Source of the DNA: an uncultured Prevotella sp.
Lineage (GTDB): Bacteria; Bacteroidota; Bacteroidia; Bacteroidales; Bacteroidaceae
DNA length: 20,701 bases
Assembly: GCA_900540885.1 (NCBI GenBank)
Contig: UQHJ01000043.1
Location: 1-20,701, forward strand
Direction: 5' to 3'
Shown: positions 9,077 through 16,115 of the stretch, piece by piece
How the letters are laid out: each line of letters begins with the position of its first letter
How positions within the stretch are numbered: position 1 is the stretch's first letter
Made by a program: the position numbers and the translations under genes
The notes under the pieces: generated by a model
Seen by the model: only the letters and a program-made list of their open reading frames with translations
Database searches by the model: none
Told to the model about the DNA's origin: nothing

Positions 9077-9129
9077 TTACCTGTTAACCCGTTAACTTGT
9101 CAACTTGTTTACTAATTCCGCCAACGCGT
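9077..9129. repeat. Octamer-period element, copy A (half element, inverted relative to B and C)
   Basis: On the minus strand the segment starts ACGCGTTGGCGGAATT, followed by period-8 units (TAAACAAG, TTGACAAG, TTAACGGG, TTAACAGG). It begins at the base after the TAA stop of the upstream lipoprotein gene (9130-9132). Its reverse complement matches the left arm of copy C (15130-15182) over 53 bases with one difference, and the left arm of copy B (11639-11680) over 42 bases without a difference. Only one arm is present here. Confidence 0.85.
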
Positions 9130-10179
9130 TTACATTATTATTTCTTCGTCGTATTCTCGCTTATTCCATCTTCTTACGTGCAGGTTTACGATGAGCTTTC
9201 CGCCCTCTTTGTAAACCATGAATGTATAGAAGTGGTTGCGCTGTATATCGTACGGCGTGCCTGTAGGTTCTCCGGCAGTGTCGTAGTTGCGAAAATACAG
9301 GGTATATGTACCTTCGTGTTTGCCGTTTCTGTTCAGGTTAATTGTTATAGTAGCAGGTGTAGCACCACTACTGGTATTGTCGTATTCAGGTATGTATGTC
9401 GCTCTCTCCTCCACCAAGCCAATACTTGCCTCCCTGCTGTCAAACACATGCAGCGAATTGTTGAAGCGTATATCCTGTGTCCTGTCAGCCAGCTTATAGT
9501 TGTTGGGCAGACAGTAGCCTTTGGTGTTATAGTTGTTGATGTGCATGCTGCCTATAGAGTAGCCGTACGACGGCATATCCGAGCGCATACCAACTCTCAC
9601 CTTCGCCATAGCTCTTAGCAAATATATTGGCTCTGTCATATCTGTTTGTGTGCCGAGGCTTAGTTCAGGCAGTGAAGCCACGCCCCACATTGGTATATAT
9701 TTTCGTATGCCCGTATCAAGGTTGTATGTCAAGTCGGGTAGTGAAATGGTGCTAAGTTTTGAAGCATTGCAGTTAGCCACAATCATTATCTTCTTAGCCT
9801 TTGCAATATTGTCTTTAGCATTATTCCACACTCCAGTTATGGCATATTTATTGCCCGAAGGGTCGCTCATAGGTATAACCTTTATAATCTTCACATCTCC
9901 GATGATGTTGCCCCCTTTGTCGCAGATGGCTATATACAAGTCGTCGGGGTTAATCATATTTTCCTTTTCAATGCCGGGCAGCGGATGATCGTAGTCGTCC
10001 CATCCCTCGTTGGCGGCACGAGTTGTCCTGACATCTGACACCGCCACCGTAAAGGCTACACGTACATCGTTCATAGCGATAGCGTCTTCTGCGTTGCTAT
10101 CTGAACAAGCTGCCATTGCCATGCACAGCATTATGCCGACAACCGCTATAAGGGTAATATGTTTAATATGATATAGCAT
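9130..10179 (-). CDS. Fimbrillin-like minor pilus subunit lipoprotein
   Basis: The 349-residue protein starts at ATG 10179; a TTG one codon upstream is also in frame. A lipoprotein signal ends MAAC with Cys25. RTTRAANE shortly after resembles the arginine site at which fimbrillin precursors are trimmed to allow strand-exchange assembly. YLLRAMAKVRV and the C-terminal block DIQRNHFYTFMVY then a strand ending in RRWNK are family hallmarks. Its position after the anchor gene fits a Mfa3/FimC-type accessory subunit. The stop codon directly abuts the octamer-period element. Assignment to the superfamily is firm; the specific role is inferred. Confidence 0.8.
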   Translation of the reverse strand: MLYHIKHITLIAVVGIMLCMAMAACSDSNAEDAIAMNDVRVAFTVAVSDVRTTRAANEGWDDYDHPLPGIEKENMINPDDLYIAICDKGGNIIGDVKIIKVIPMSDPSGNKYAITGVWNNAKDNIAKAKKIMIVANCNASKLSTISLPDLTYNLDTGIRKYIPMWGVASLPELSLGTQTDMTEPIYLLRAMAKVRVGMRSDMPSYGYSIGSMHINNYNTKGYCLPNNYKLADRTQDIRFNNSLHVFDSREASIGLVEERATYIPEYDNTSSGATPATITINLNRNGKHEGTYTLYFRNYDTAGEPTGTPYDIQRNHFYTFMVYKEGGKLIVNLHVRRWNKREYDEEIIM

Positions 10180-10248
10180 CAAGTATTACTCTGTTAGAAT
10201 TATAAAGTATCGTATTCTATATCTCTTGAAATCTTAACTTCTCTTTCT

Positions 10249-11265
10249 CTACATTTCAGTATTTTGCAACACCACACGCCAAGAGTTTATATATATATTG
10301 GCGTTTAGCCAATTTAAACGGTCGTCTACAAAGAAGATGAAGTTATAGTCGTCCTGTCGGTCTAAGTATTCTTGGTCAGTCATCGTCTTGTTGTAGTTTC
10401 CTTTCACAAGCAATGCGTAGTCGATGAGAGGTATGTTGAACACCATTTTCCCGTTGTTTGTATTATAAACCTTAAGTCGTGGGTGTTTTGTAGCAAACAG
10501 TCTGTTTACGGTCATCTCAGCCACTACAGCTGACACCTGTGTTTCGTTCTCGTTCACAGCTCTAACGCTACCATCGTGTTGTGCCCATGGGCGATAAGTT
10601 ATCGAGTCGTCCATTACAGGTGTGTTGTCGTAGGCAAGCCAACCGTTATCGTCGTCTATCTTGAAGTCAAAGTCGCTGGCTTTTAGTTTTTTGCCAGATG
10701 TGTTTTGTATCACCACTTTGACGTTGTTTGTATTCTTAGTTAGTGGCACCGTTATGGTTTTTGTTCCATAGTCTTCCATACGCATGTCTACATTTTTAGA
10801 GTATCCGTGGTATAGAGTAGTCAGGTCGTGCTGTATATCTCTGGTTGTTCTATTGATCTTACAATCGAGTTTAGCGATATCGTTTGTTGCATCGCCGCTT
10901 GTTGTGTATATGTATGAGTTGGGCTGTCGTTCTTCGCCTTCAGCCCATACATGCAGGGTGTATATGCCTGGTTTGATATCGAGTTTCATATAGCCTCCAT
11001 TGGCAGCTATATTGCTCACTTTTTCAGTCTTATTGAATACCAGGTCGCCATTTAGATTATAGGCATGCAGGGTCACCGTCTTCACTGGTGAGGTGAAGAT
11101 GTCTATAAAATCCATGTTCATATCGTAGCAGAACCTTACTCTCAAGTCTTTTTTACATCCGTCCATGTCCTCGTTCATCATAGAGCAAGAAGATATGGCT
11201 AATGACAATATAAGAGCGAGAGTTATCTTGTTTGTAGTGTTCAAGATAGACCTTAAGTATCTCAT
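10249..11265 (-). CDS. mfa2: FimB/Mfa2-family pilus anchor lipoprotein
   Basis: The 338-residue lipoprotein (lipobox ISSC, Cys27) shows the FimB/Mfa2 pattern. After the lipidated cysteine comes DGCKKDLRVRFCYDMNMDFIDIF, then a strand reading VTLHAYNLNGDLVF, and near the end DQEYLDRQDDYNFIFFVDD and a WRVVLQNTEM tail. In P. gingivalis Mfa2 and FimB fix the pilus to the outer membrane and limit its length. The gene lies directly after the major fimbrillin, as in the mfa and fim loci, but 510 bases separate them here, filled by two repeat elements. The symbol denotes family resemblance, not proven orthology. Confidence 0.85.
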   Translation of the reverse strand: MRYLRSILNTTNKITLALILSLAISSCSMMNEDMDGCKKDLRVRFCYDMNMDFIDIFTSPVKTVTLHAYNLNGDLVFNKTEKVSNIAANGGYMKLDIKPGIYTLHVWAEGEERQPNSYIYTTSGDATNDIAKLDCKINRTTRDIQHDLTTLYHGYSKNVDMRMEDYGTKTITVPLTKNTNNVKVVIQNTSGKKLKASDFDFKIDDDNGWLAYDNTPVMDDSITYRPWAQHDGSVRAVNENETQVSAVVAEMTVNRLFATKHPRLKVYNTNNGKMVFNIPLIDYALLVKGNYNKTMTDQEYLDRQDDYNFIFFVDDRLNWLNANIYINSWRVVLQNTEM

Positions 11266-11316
11266 ATAAGCAGAATGTAATGTATGTACTATTATTTTTT
11301 GATATCCTATGTTATA

Positions 11317-11343
11317 GTTGGTACGGCACTAAGCCGTGCCAAC
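11317..11343 (-). other. Hairpin in the leader of the anchor gene
   Basis: GTTGGTACGGC (11317-11327) and GCCGTGCCAAC (11333-11343) form an 11-bp stem with one G-T type mismatch and an ACTAA loop. On the minus strand it lies about 50 bases before the anchor gene's ATG. There is no U-run directly behind it, so an mRNA-processing or attenuating structure is more likely than a simple terminator. Confidence 0.5.
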
Positions 11344-11362
11344 TGTGTGTATAGAGAGATAT

Positions 11363-11630
11363 TGAAGTCGTCTAAACTTTTATGAAGTTCAAGATTTGCC
11401 TTTATTTTTGAAGCGATTTTTGTATAAGATAGGCTGCACCTCAGCAAAAATCTCAAGCAAGCTTGGCTTTTTGCATTCGGTTTGCACTATCTTTGGCATT
11501 GAAGAGGGAGTGTAGCGAGCTACACGACCGATGAAAGGTCAAAAAGCGGTCAAAAAGAAAGGTAAAGATTGAATTTAGAAGAGATAAAAGTTTAAATCTA
11601 ATCTTCGTCAGAAAAGTTTAGACGACTTCA
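11363..11630. mobile_element. MITE-like foldback element (TIR TGAAGTCGTCTAAACTTTT)
   Basis: A 268-bp non-coding element bounded by perfect 19-bp terminal inverted repeats at 11363-11381 and 11612-11630. The arms keep imperfect symmetry further inward, and the right arm holds a second copy of the AAACTTTT motif. The centre has a palindrome, GTGTAGC-GA-GCTACAC (11510-11525), followed by GACCGATGAAAGG. If the end is set one base in, ATT flanks both sides, a possible 3-bp target duplication. No transposase frame is present. It lies between the major fimbrillin and anchor genes. Confidence 0.75.
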
Positions 11631-11638
11631 TTATGCTT

Positions 11639-11778
11639 ACGCGTTGGCGGAATTAGTAAACAAGTTGACAAGTTAACGGGTAAGTTTGCCAAGCCTTTTT
11701 AAGCTTCTTACCATTATGACGTAGTGTATTGCATACTTACTCGTTAACCTGTAAACCTGTCAACCCGTCAACCCGTTA
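11639..11778. repeat. Octamer-period element, copy B (right end truncated or merged with a stop codon)
   Basis: The left end ACGCGTTGGCGGAATT is followed by octamer units, then a centre (TTTGCCAAGC, CTTACCATTATGAC) shared with copy C, then a right octamer arm. The right arm reaches the TAA stop of the major fimbrillin gene (11776-11778). On the minus strand the octamers start in register with that stop: TAACGGGT, TGACGGGT, TGACAGGT, TTACAGGT, TAACGAGT. Copy B lacks one octamer of the left arm seen in A and C, and lacks the CCGCCAACG right terminus seen in C. Confidence 0.8.
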
Positions 11779-13500
11779 GTTACCAAGACTTGCGTTTTGG
11801 TTTACCACACGCCACTGCAGTACCTGAACGCGTGCTGCAAGGTAGGTGTTTTCGTATGTAGGCACAATTGGGTCAACCACCTTTTCGGGGTCGTATACAG
11901 GTGTACCAAAGCCTGTGATGCCTGACAAGGTAATCTTGTAGAAGTGGTTGCGCACAATACCATATTCGGCAATTTTGTTAGCACTTCCAAGGTGCTTGAT
12001 AGGAACATAGTAGTAAGCTCTACCGCCCAGTCTGATTTCAGCCTTATCTGCCTCAATGGCTGCCAATACTGTAGCCTTATCTACTTCTGCGAAAGTAGAA
12101 GTGGTGCCAGTAGTTTTCTTGGTGTAATACTTCTTATTACCTGTAGGGTCGTTTGCCAATGTCGGAGTTACGCGATATTGTTGCATAGTACCATCAGGAT
12201 TCTTAAAGTCGATGTCCTCTTTTGAAAGCTGAGTATAATTTGTGGCATCAGTACTTGTGTAATACTGCGAGAATGTCAATGCCACCTGCCTCTTAAGATT
12301 GTCAATTCCAAGAATAGACACACCATTGTATCTACAAATTTCGGCATTATGCCAGTTGCCGGCAGCATCCTTGTATCTAAGAGTGGCTGCAACTGCAAAC
12401 TTTGTCAGGTCATTGTCTTTCAAATTAGTGACTTCATTTTCAGACGTGTTAGGCAATGTGTACAACACGTCCTGCATATTGGCTTTCAATTGGTTAAACG
12501 TAGGATTAACAGGCTGATTGCCGCCCGCGCCTGCATCAAATCCAACTGAAGCTTCCCAGAAACAACGGTGATAGTCGGAAGTTGTCCAAGGACTAAAGCC
12601 TAAAATTCCGTCGGTCCATGTCTTCTTTACCTGCTTTTCTACCTCAGCCTTGCCATTCTCATTTGCCAAGCCCCAGCCATCGATAACAGCATAAACATCA
12701 TAATCGCCGGATTTTCCAACAGGATTTTTTGTACCATATTTGTTGGCCTCCCAGTTTGTACCATTGCCACGCTCAAAGGCATTTTTGTCAACATCGGCAG
12801 TAACCTTAGCCACAACACGCTCTACATAGAGGTCTACTGGTTTTTTCCTGGCAGTTTCTTCCGAAGTTGTTACATGACCTGCAACAAGCGATGCACAAAC
12901 ATCTTCACCTGCATTGACATATACAGAGTTGCTCATTACAAAGTCAGACACAGCACCGGTAGTCGGATTTTTTTTGTAGAATTGGCTACCTACTGTAGAA
13001 TAACGAAGTTCGCTCAATCTCATTGTTTCACCACTTTGGATTTTTGCAGCATCAACAGTTCCTGGATTAACAACTGCCACAATAGCAGCAGGAGCAGCAG
13101 ACTGAACACCATTGATTACGAGCACGGTTTGCGTAATCTTCTCTATCTGTGATGGTGTGCCTGAAGTTGAGCTGTCGTCAGCAGGAGAAGCCTCAAGCCA
13201 GTTTTTGTTTCCGCCACCTTCTACACCCGTAACACCAGGATTCTTAATAAGATATGGCGAACCATCACCGTTGAAGAAGTAGAAGCGCACCTTTGTGATA
13301 GTGCTTTCCTCCGTAGTTCCATTCTCATAGTCATCAGTACCACGTGTTGTTGGAGTAGCTCCTACATTCACAATGTTCACAGCGAGATACTGCGGATCAC
13401 TACCAGGTTTTGTGCCGCCACCCATCTCTTCTTTGTCTGAAGCACATGCGGTCATCATCAATGCCACACATGCAAAAGGGAATAATTTAGGAATCTTCAT
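11776..13500 (-). CDS. mfa1: Mfa1-family major fimbrillin (pilus shaft subunit) lipoprotein precursor
   Basis: The 574-residue protein has a lipobox MTAC (Cys19) and, at residues 51-54, TTRG followed by TDDYENGT. This matches the Mfa1 maturation region, where cleavage after arginine frees a groove for donor-strand polymerisation. A KVRFYFFNGDG strand, VERVVAKVTADV, a GIVRNHFYKITL turn and a C-terminal WRVVNQNASLGN strand complete the fimbrillin pattern. P. gingivalis Mfa1 is of similar length (about 560 residues). As the presumed shaft subunit it should be the most abundant product of the operon. It is flanked by MITE-like or octamer elements on both sides. The symbol indicates family, not orthology. 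Confidence 0.87.
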   Translation of the reverse strand: MKIPKLFPFACVALMMTACASDKEEMGGGTKPGSDPQYLAVNIVNVGATPTTRGTDDYENGTTEESTITKVRFYFFNGDGSPYLIKNPGVTGVEGGGNKNWLEASPADDSSTSGTPSQIEKITQTVLVINGVQSAAPAAIVAVVNPGTVDAAKIQSGETMRLSELRYSTVGSQFYKKNPTTGAVSDFVMSNSVYVNAGEDVCASLVAGHVTTSEETARKKPVDLYVERVVAKVTADVDKNAFERGNGTNWEANKYGTKNPVGKSGDYDVYAVIDGWGLANENGKAEVEKQVKKTWTDGILGFSPWTTSDYHRCFWEASVGFDAGAGGNQPVNPTFNQLKANMQDVLYTLPNTSENEVTNLKDNDLTKFAVAATLRYKDAAGNWHNAEICRYNGVSILGIDNLKRQVALTFSQYYTSTDATNYTQLSKEDIDFKNPDGTMQQYRVTPTLANDPTGNKKYYTKKTTGTTSTFAEVDKATVLAAIEADKAEIRLGGRAYYYVPIKHLGSANKIAEYGIVRNHFYKITLSGITGFGTPVYDPEKVVDPIVPTYENTYLAARVQVLQWRVVNQNASLGN

Positions 13501-13540
13501 AACAGGAAATTAAGTTGTTATTAATAATGTTGCTATTTAC

Positions 13541-13763
13541 TTAAGTAGGTGTTCAAAATTATTTTTACATTGAAAGTGCGTTATCGGGGCGCAGATATCT
13601 CCTTCGTGTGAGGGTTTCTGTCCCCCGATAACGGGGGAACCGAAGGGGGTTATAGCGGGCTATGTGACCGAGGACGAAGGAGATAGATGCGCCTCGAGAA
13701 CGTGCTTTCAATGTGAAAATGACACCTGCTGATTGTATAAAATAATTTTGAACACCTACTTAA
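13541..13763. mobile_element. MITE-like foldback element bounded by TTAA
   Basis: A 223-bp non-coding element with 25-bp perfect terminal inverted repeats (13541-13565 and 13739-13763) beginning TTAAGTAGGTGTTCAAAATT. The arms continue to pair inward (ACATTGAAAG, GGCGCA, TATCTCCTTCGT), the right arm carrying about 28 extra bases. The centre has hairpins CCCCCG-ATAA-CGGGGG (13622-13637) and ATAGC-GG-GCTAT (13652-13663), the latter followed by GACCGAGGACGAAGG. Both ends are TTAA, compatible with either a TTAA target duplication or simply the TIR end. The right end overlaps the last 8 bases of the neighbouring gene. No transposase is encoded. Confidence 0.78.
13554..13561 (-). promoter_or_regulatory. 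Possible outward -7 motif in the MITE end, facing the fimbrillin gene
   Basis: The minus strand reads TAATTTTG, matching TAnnTTTG, within the element's left terminal repeat and about 55 bases before the fimbrillin ATG. No clear -33 box is seen at the right distance. The symmetrical copy in the other terminal repeat would face the opposite way. Confidence 0.3.
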
Positions 13764-15081
13764 TAATCTCTTCATATATTTTTCGTGCCGCCTCAGCCTC
13801 AGGGCTGTTGCCAGCCTTGTCGAGATATGGCTTAGCACTCTCTGCGTCGCCAGCATTCAAACGCATGCAAGCAGCATTAAGGTTGGCAGTCGGGTCGTTA
13901 GGAAACATGCGCACCGCAATTTCCATCACCTCGTTAAACTCCTTCGAGCCAGGCTCGTAAGTTTGTGCCACCATAAACATCTCGTTTTGCGATAGCAGTT
14001 GCGGACGAGTTGTTATCAGTTTCTTTGCCTCTTCCACATTGAATGGTCGAATCTTGTATTTTATGTGATAGTCAGAGCGGCGCAATGCAGGATAGTATGT
14101 TGCATGCAAAAACTTGTATTCCTCGGTATATTCAGCCTTTATCCGTGCCTCGCGTTCGTCTTCTTTCAGCGATGTGTCGTTGGCAATGCTGAGTATCTGC
14201 TGCTTGTGTTCCATGTTGCTTCCGGCAATATATTTGCACAGCCCCTCCCAGTCTTCGGCGGTATGCGACACAGTGAATATCTCTTTGTCAAGTTTTACCA
14301 TACGCTGCACATATTCCGTCAGCGTTTTCGCACGTGCTTGCGCCAAATGGTTGTTGCTCTCGTATCTTCCTTCAGGCGATGCAAAGCCATGAATATTGAT
14401 GCCCACTACGGTGATATTCTTGTCAGCCTTCAGCGCCTCGATGGTTCTCACTATGCTGTCCAGCTGTTCGGGGTTTCTGCGATATTGTGGATTCAGTTCT
14501 GTGCGGTTCACGGGGAAATCAATGTATGCCGTTTTGCTCAGCTCCTGAATTTTCTCTGCCACCACCTCTGGACGCACATATATTGCCGTAGGTCGTCGAT
14601 ATTCAGCCAGTTCATAGTGTTTGTTGCCAATGTTGTCGCCACAGCCGCAAAGGTCTTCGCTTATGCTCACCCTGTAGTTGCCCAACCTTTTGTCGTAGCT
14701 CACCGATTGCAGATATTCTATCTGCTGCGGCTTGCCGTTTTCTCTCCTCACCACATACGCCTCGTCGTTTTTCGCCTTTCGCCCGTTGCGTTGCTGCATT
14801 ATGTGCTGTCGTTTGCCGTTTATCACCATCTTTGGCATCACCACCTCGCCATCGTCGGTAGCTATGGTTGGCGTGAACACAAATTGGTTGTTGGCACCCA
14901 TCTTCAGTTTTTCCAGGTTCACAGTCATGGCAAGAGTCACCTTTTTGCCCATGCTCTTAACCCTCACATTCTCTATCGTTATGCTTTCGTTGGCTATATG
15001 CACACGCTTGCAGCCTTGCCCGTAGCATGTAACTGCGGCAAGGGTAAGTAGCGGTAATATGAATAGAATGTTGTGTTTCAT
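13756..15081 (-). CDS. DUF3868 plus OmpA-like domain protein of the pilus locus
   Basis: The 441-residue protein has a signal peptide (MKHNILFILPLLTLAAVTCYG), a DUF3868-type N-terminal region (roughly residues 22-130) and an OmpA-like segment at about 175-265. The latter contains IDFPVNRTELNP and later GFASPEGRYESNNHLAQARA, which resembles the peptidoglycan-contacting loop. A helical, TPR-like tail holds AVRMFPNDPTANLNAACMRLNAGD. The frame runs upstream to 15162 through a TTG, but that part translates the adjacent repeat; ATG 15081 gives a proper signal peptide. DUF3868 proteins often accompany DUF3575 and fimbrillin genes, so an outer-membrane/peptidoglycan accessory role is inferred. The TAG stop lies inside the end of the MITE-like element. 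Confidence 0.8.
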   Translation of the reverse strand: MKHNILFILPLLTLAAVTCYGQGCKRVHIANESITIENVRVKSMGKKVTLAMTVNLEKLKMGANNQFVFTPTIATDDGEVVMPKMVINGKRQHIMQQRNGRKAKNDEAYVVRRENGKPQQIEYLQSVSYDKRLGNYRVSISEDLCGCGDNIGNKHYELAEYRRPTAIYVRPEVVAEKIQELSKTAYIDFPVNRTELNPQYRRNPEQLDSIVRTIEALKADKNITVVGINIHGFASPEGRYESNNHLAQARAKTLTEYVQRMVKLDKEIFTVSHTAEDWEGLCKYIAGSNMEHKQQILSIANDTSLKEDEREARIKAEYTEEYKFLHATYYPALRRSDYHIKYKIRPFNVEEAKKLITTRPQLLSQNEMFMVAQTYEPGSKEFNEVMEIAVRMFPNDPTANLNAACMRLNAGDAESAKPYLDKAGNSPEAEAARKIYEEIIK

Positions 15082-15121
15082 ATCTTTGCTCTTATATATA
15101 TACTTAGGAAAAGATAGGGGG

Positions 15122-15310
15122 TATTCTCTACGCGTTGGCGGAATTTGTAAACAAGTTGACAAGTTAACGGGTTAACAGGTAAGTTTGCCAAGCTTTTTTA
15201 GCTTCTTACCATTATGACTTTAACATAATGAATAGTGTATCGCATACTTACTTGTAAACTTGTCAACTTGTTAACTCGTTAACCTGAAATTCCGCCAACG
15301 GATATTCTCT
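15122..15310. mobile_element. Octamer-period element, copy C, with flanking 8-bp direct repeats
   Basis: The element proper is 15130-15302. It starts ACGCGTTGGCGGAATTT and ends AAATTCCGCCAACGGA, with 14-bp perfect inverted repeats at 15133-15146 and 15287-15300. The arms are runs of 8-bp units (TTGACAAG, TTAACGGG, TTAACAGG and the inverted equivalents) around a unique centre shared with copy B. The perfect 8-bp repeat TATTCTCT lies directly outside both ends (15122-15129, 15303-15310), as expected for a target-site duplication. No coding capacity. It separates the DUF3575 and DUF3868 genes. Confidence 0.78.
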
Positions 15311-15313
15311 GTG

Positions 15314-15892
15314 TTAGTTTATCACATATATCAATGATATAGCGGCTTTGGTAGGGCCAAAATAGTTCTTGTGGCTACTCTTTAATTTCTTGCCACAAGT
15401 TCCGCATCTCATCTCGTCATATTTGATATAATCATATCCAACGCCCAGCGAAGCTTCAAGGTTCCAATGGCGAGATATTGGCCATTGGTAGCCACACGAA
15501 ATGCCACCGCCTGCATACCAACCCTCGTAGCGATGGCTCTTCAGGTTAGGTAGCAAACCCAATGGCAAGTCTACACCTCCCATATTAAATTCGCCACCCA
15601 TCACATGGGGGCCAACAAACCAACCATTGAAACTCTGGCAAAACCAATGTCTATACTCAGCCATTGTGCTCCAATGTCTGAGCTTAGAGTGGTCGCCACC
15701 AGATTGCTCCCATGGATTTAGTCCATAAAACAGTTGTGCGGTATGCTTGTTGTCCAACGATAATTCTACTCCGATATTTGGCGTGGTGGTTGCCCAATAA
15801 AGCGCGTTAGTTTTTATAGCTACAGTTTGAGCATATAGTAGGGTATTCGTCAATGACAAGAAAGCACCTAATAATATTTTAGTAATTCTCAT
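15314..15892 (-). CDS. DUF3575 outer-membrane-associated protein of the pilus locus
   Basis: The 192-residue protein has a signal peptide (about 1-22, ending LLYAQ) followed by the DUF3575 pattern: VAIKTNALYWATTTPNIGVELSL, then alternating aromatic strands (WFVGPHVMGGEFNMGG, GYQWPISRHWNLEASLGVGY) and a CGTC-containing loop before a final strand. The alternating pattern and aromatic-rich strands suggest a small outer-membrane barrel. It is the first gene of the pilus operon, about 195 bases from the candidate promoter. DUF3575 genes commonly precede DUF3868 and fimbrillin genes in Bacteroidales. The molecular role is unknown; helping subunit export or outer-membrane docking is a guess. Confidence 0.8.
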   Translation of the reverse strand: MRITKILLGAFLSLTNTLLYAQTVAIKTNALYWATTTPNIGVELSLDNKHTAQLFYGLNPWEQSGGDHSKLRHWSTMAEYRHWFCQSFNGWFVGPHVMGGEFNMGGVDLPLGLLPNLKSHRYEGWYAGGGISCGYQWPISRHWNLEASLGVGYDYIKYDEMRCGTCGKKLKSSHKNYFGPTKAAISLIYVIN

Positions 15893-16086
15893 AAGATATC
15901 TGTTTTATACAGCAGCTGTGTTCTGCTTTATATCAGTTCTACTTAAAGTTTGGGCTTTTCCCCGTTTTTTTTGAGGGTGGGGTATTTAGCTCTTTCTCTA
16001 ATTTCTTGAGTTCTTATTGAGTGTTTTTTGCGGTTCTTTGTTATTATGCCTTGGGGCATGTATTTGATATTTTATATAAGTTAATG

Positions 16087-16115
16087 CAAAGATAACATTT
16101 TTTTATTGGGGGGGG
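16087..16115 (-). promoter_or_regulatory. Candidate pilus-operon promoter with a C8 tract in place of the upstream box
   Basis: The minus strand reads TATCTTTG at 16087-16094, a full match to TAnnTTTG. Thirteen bases upstream is an uninterrupted run of eight C (eight G on the plus strand, 16108-16115), preceded by an A-run complementary to T7 at 16098-16104. No TTTG or TTG is found at the usual -33 distance. The resulting leader would be about 195 bases. Confidence 0.5.

Noticed and set aside
9097..9618. 173-codon plus-strand open frame starting in the octamer repeat
   Set aside because: Its start is repeat-derived and the rest is antisense to a well-supported fimbrillin-like gene.
11681..11688. 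Plus-strand TAAGTTTG promoter motif inside octamer elements B and C
   Set aside because: Matches TAnnTTTG but points antisense into pilus genes and lacks a convincing -33 box; kept out as likely chance.
13999..15051. 350-codon plus-strand open frame
   Set aside because: It lies entirely opposite the DUF3868/OmpA gene, is rich in Cys/His/Phe/Val as expected of an antisense shadow, and has no signal or known domain.
15082..15162. Extended N-terminus of the DUF3868/OmpA protein (27 extra residues from TTG)
   Set aside because: The extension translates octamer element C and would bury the signal peptide.
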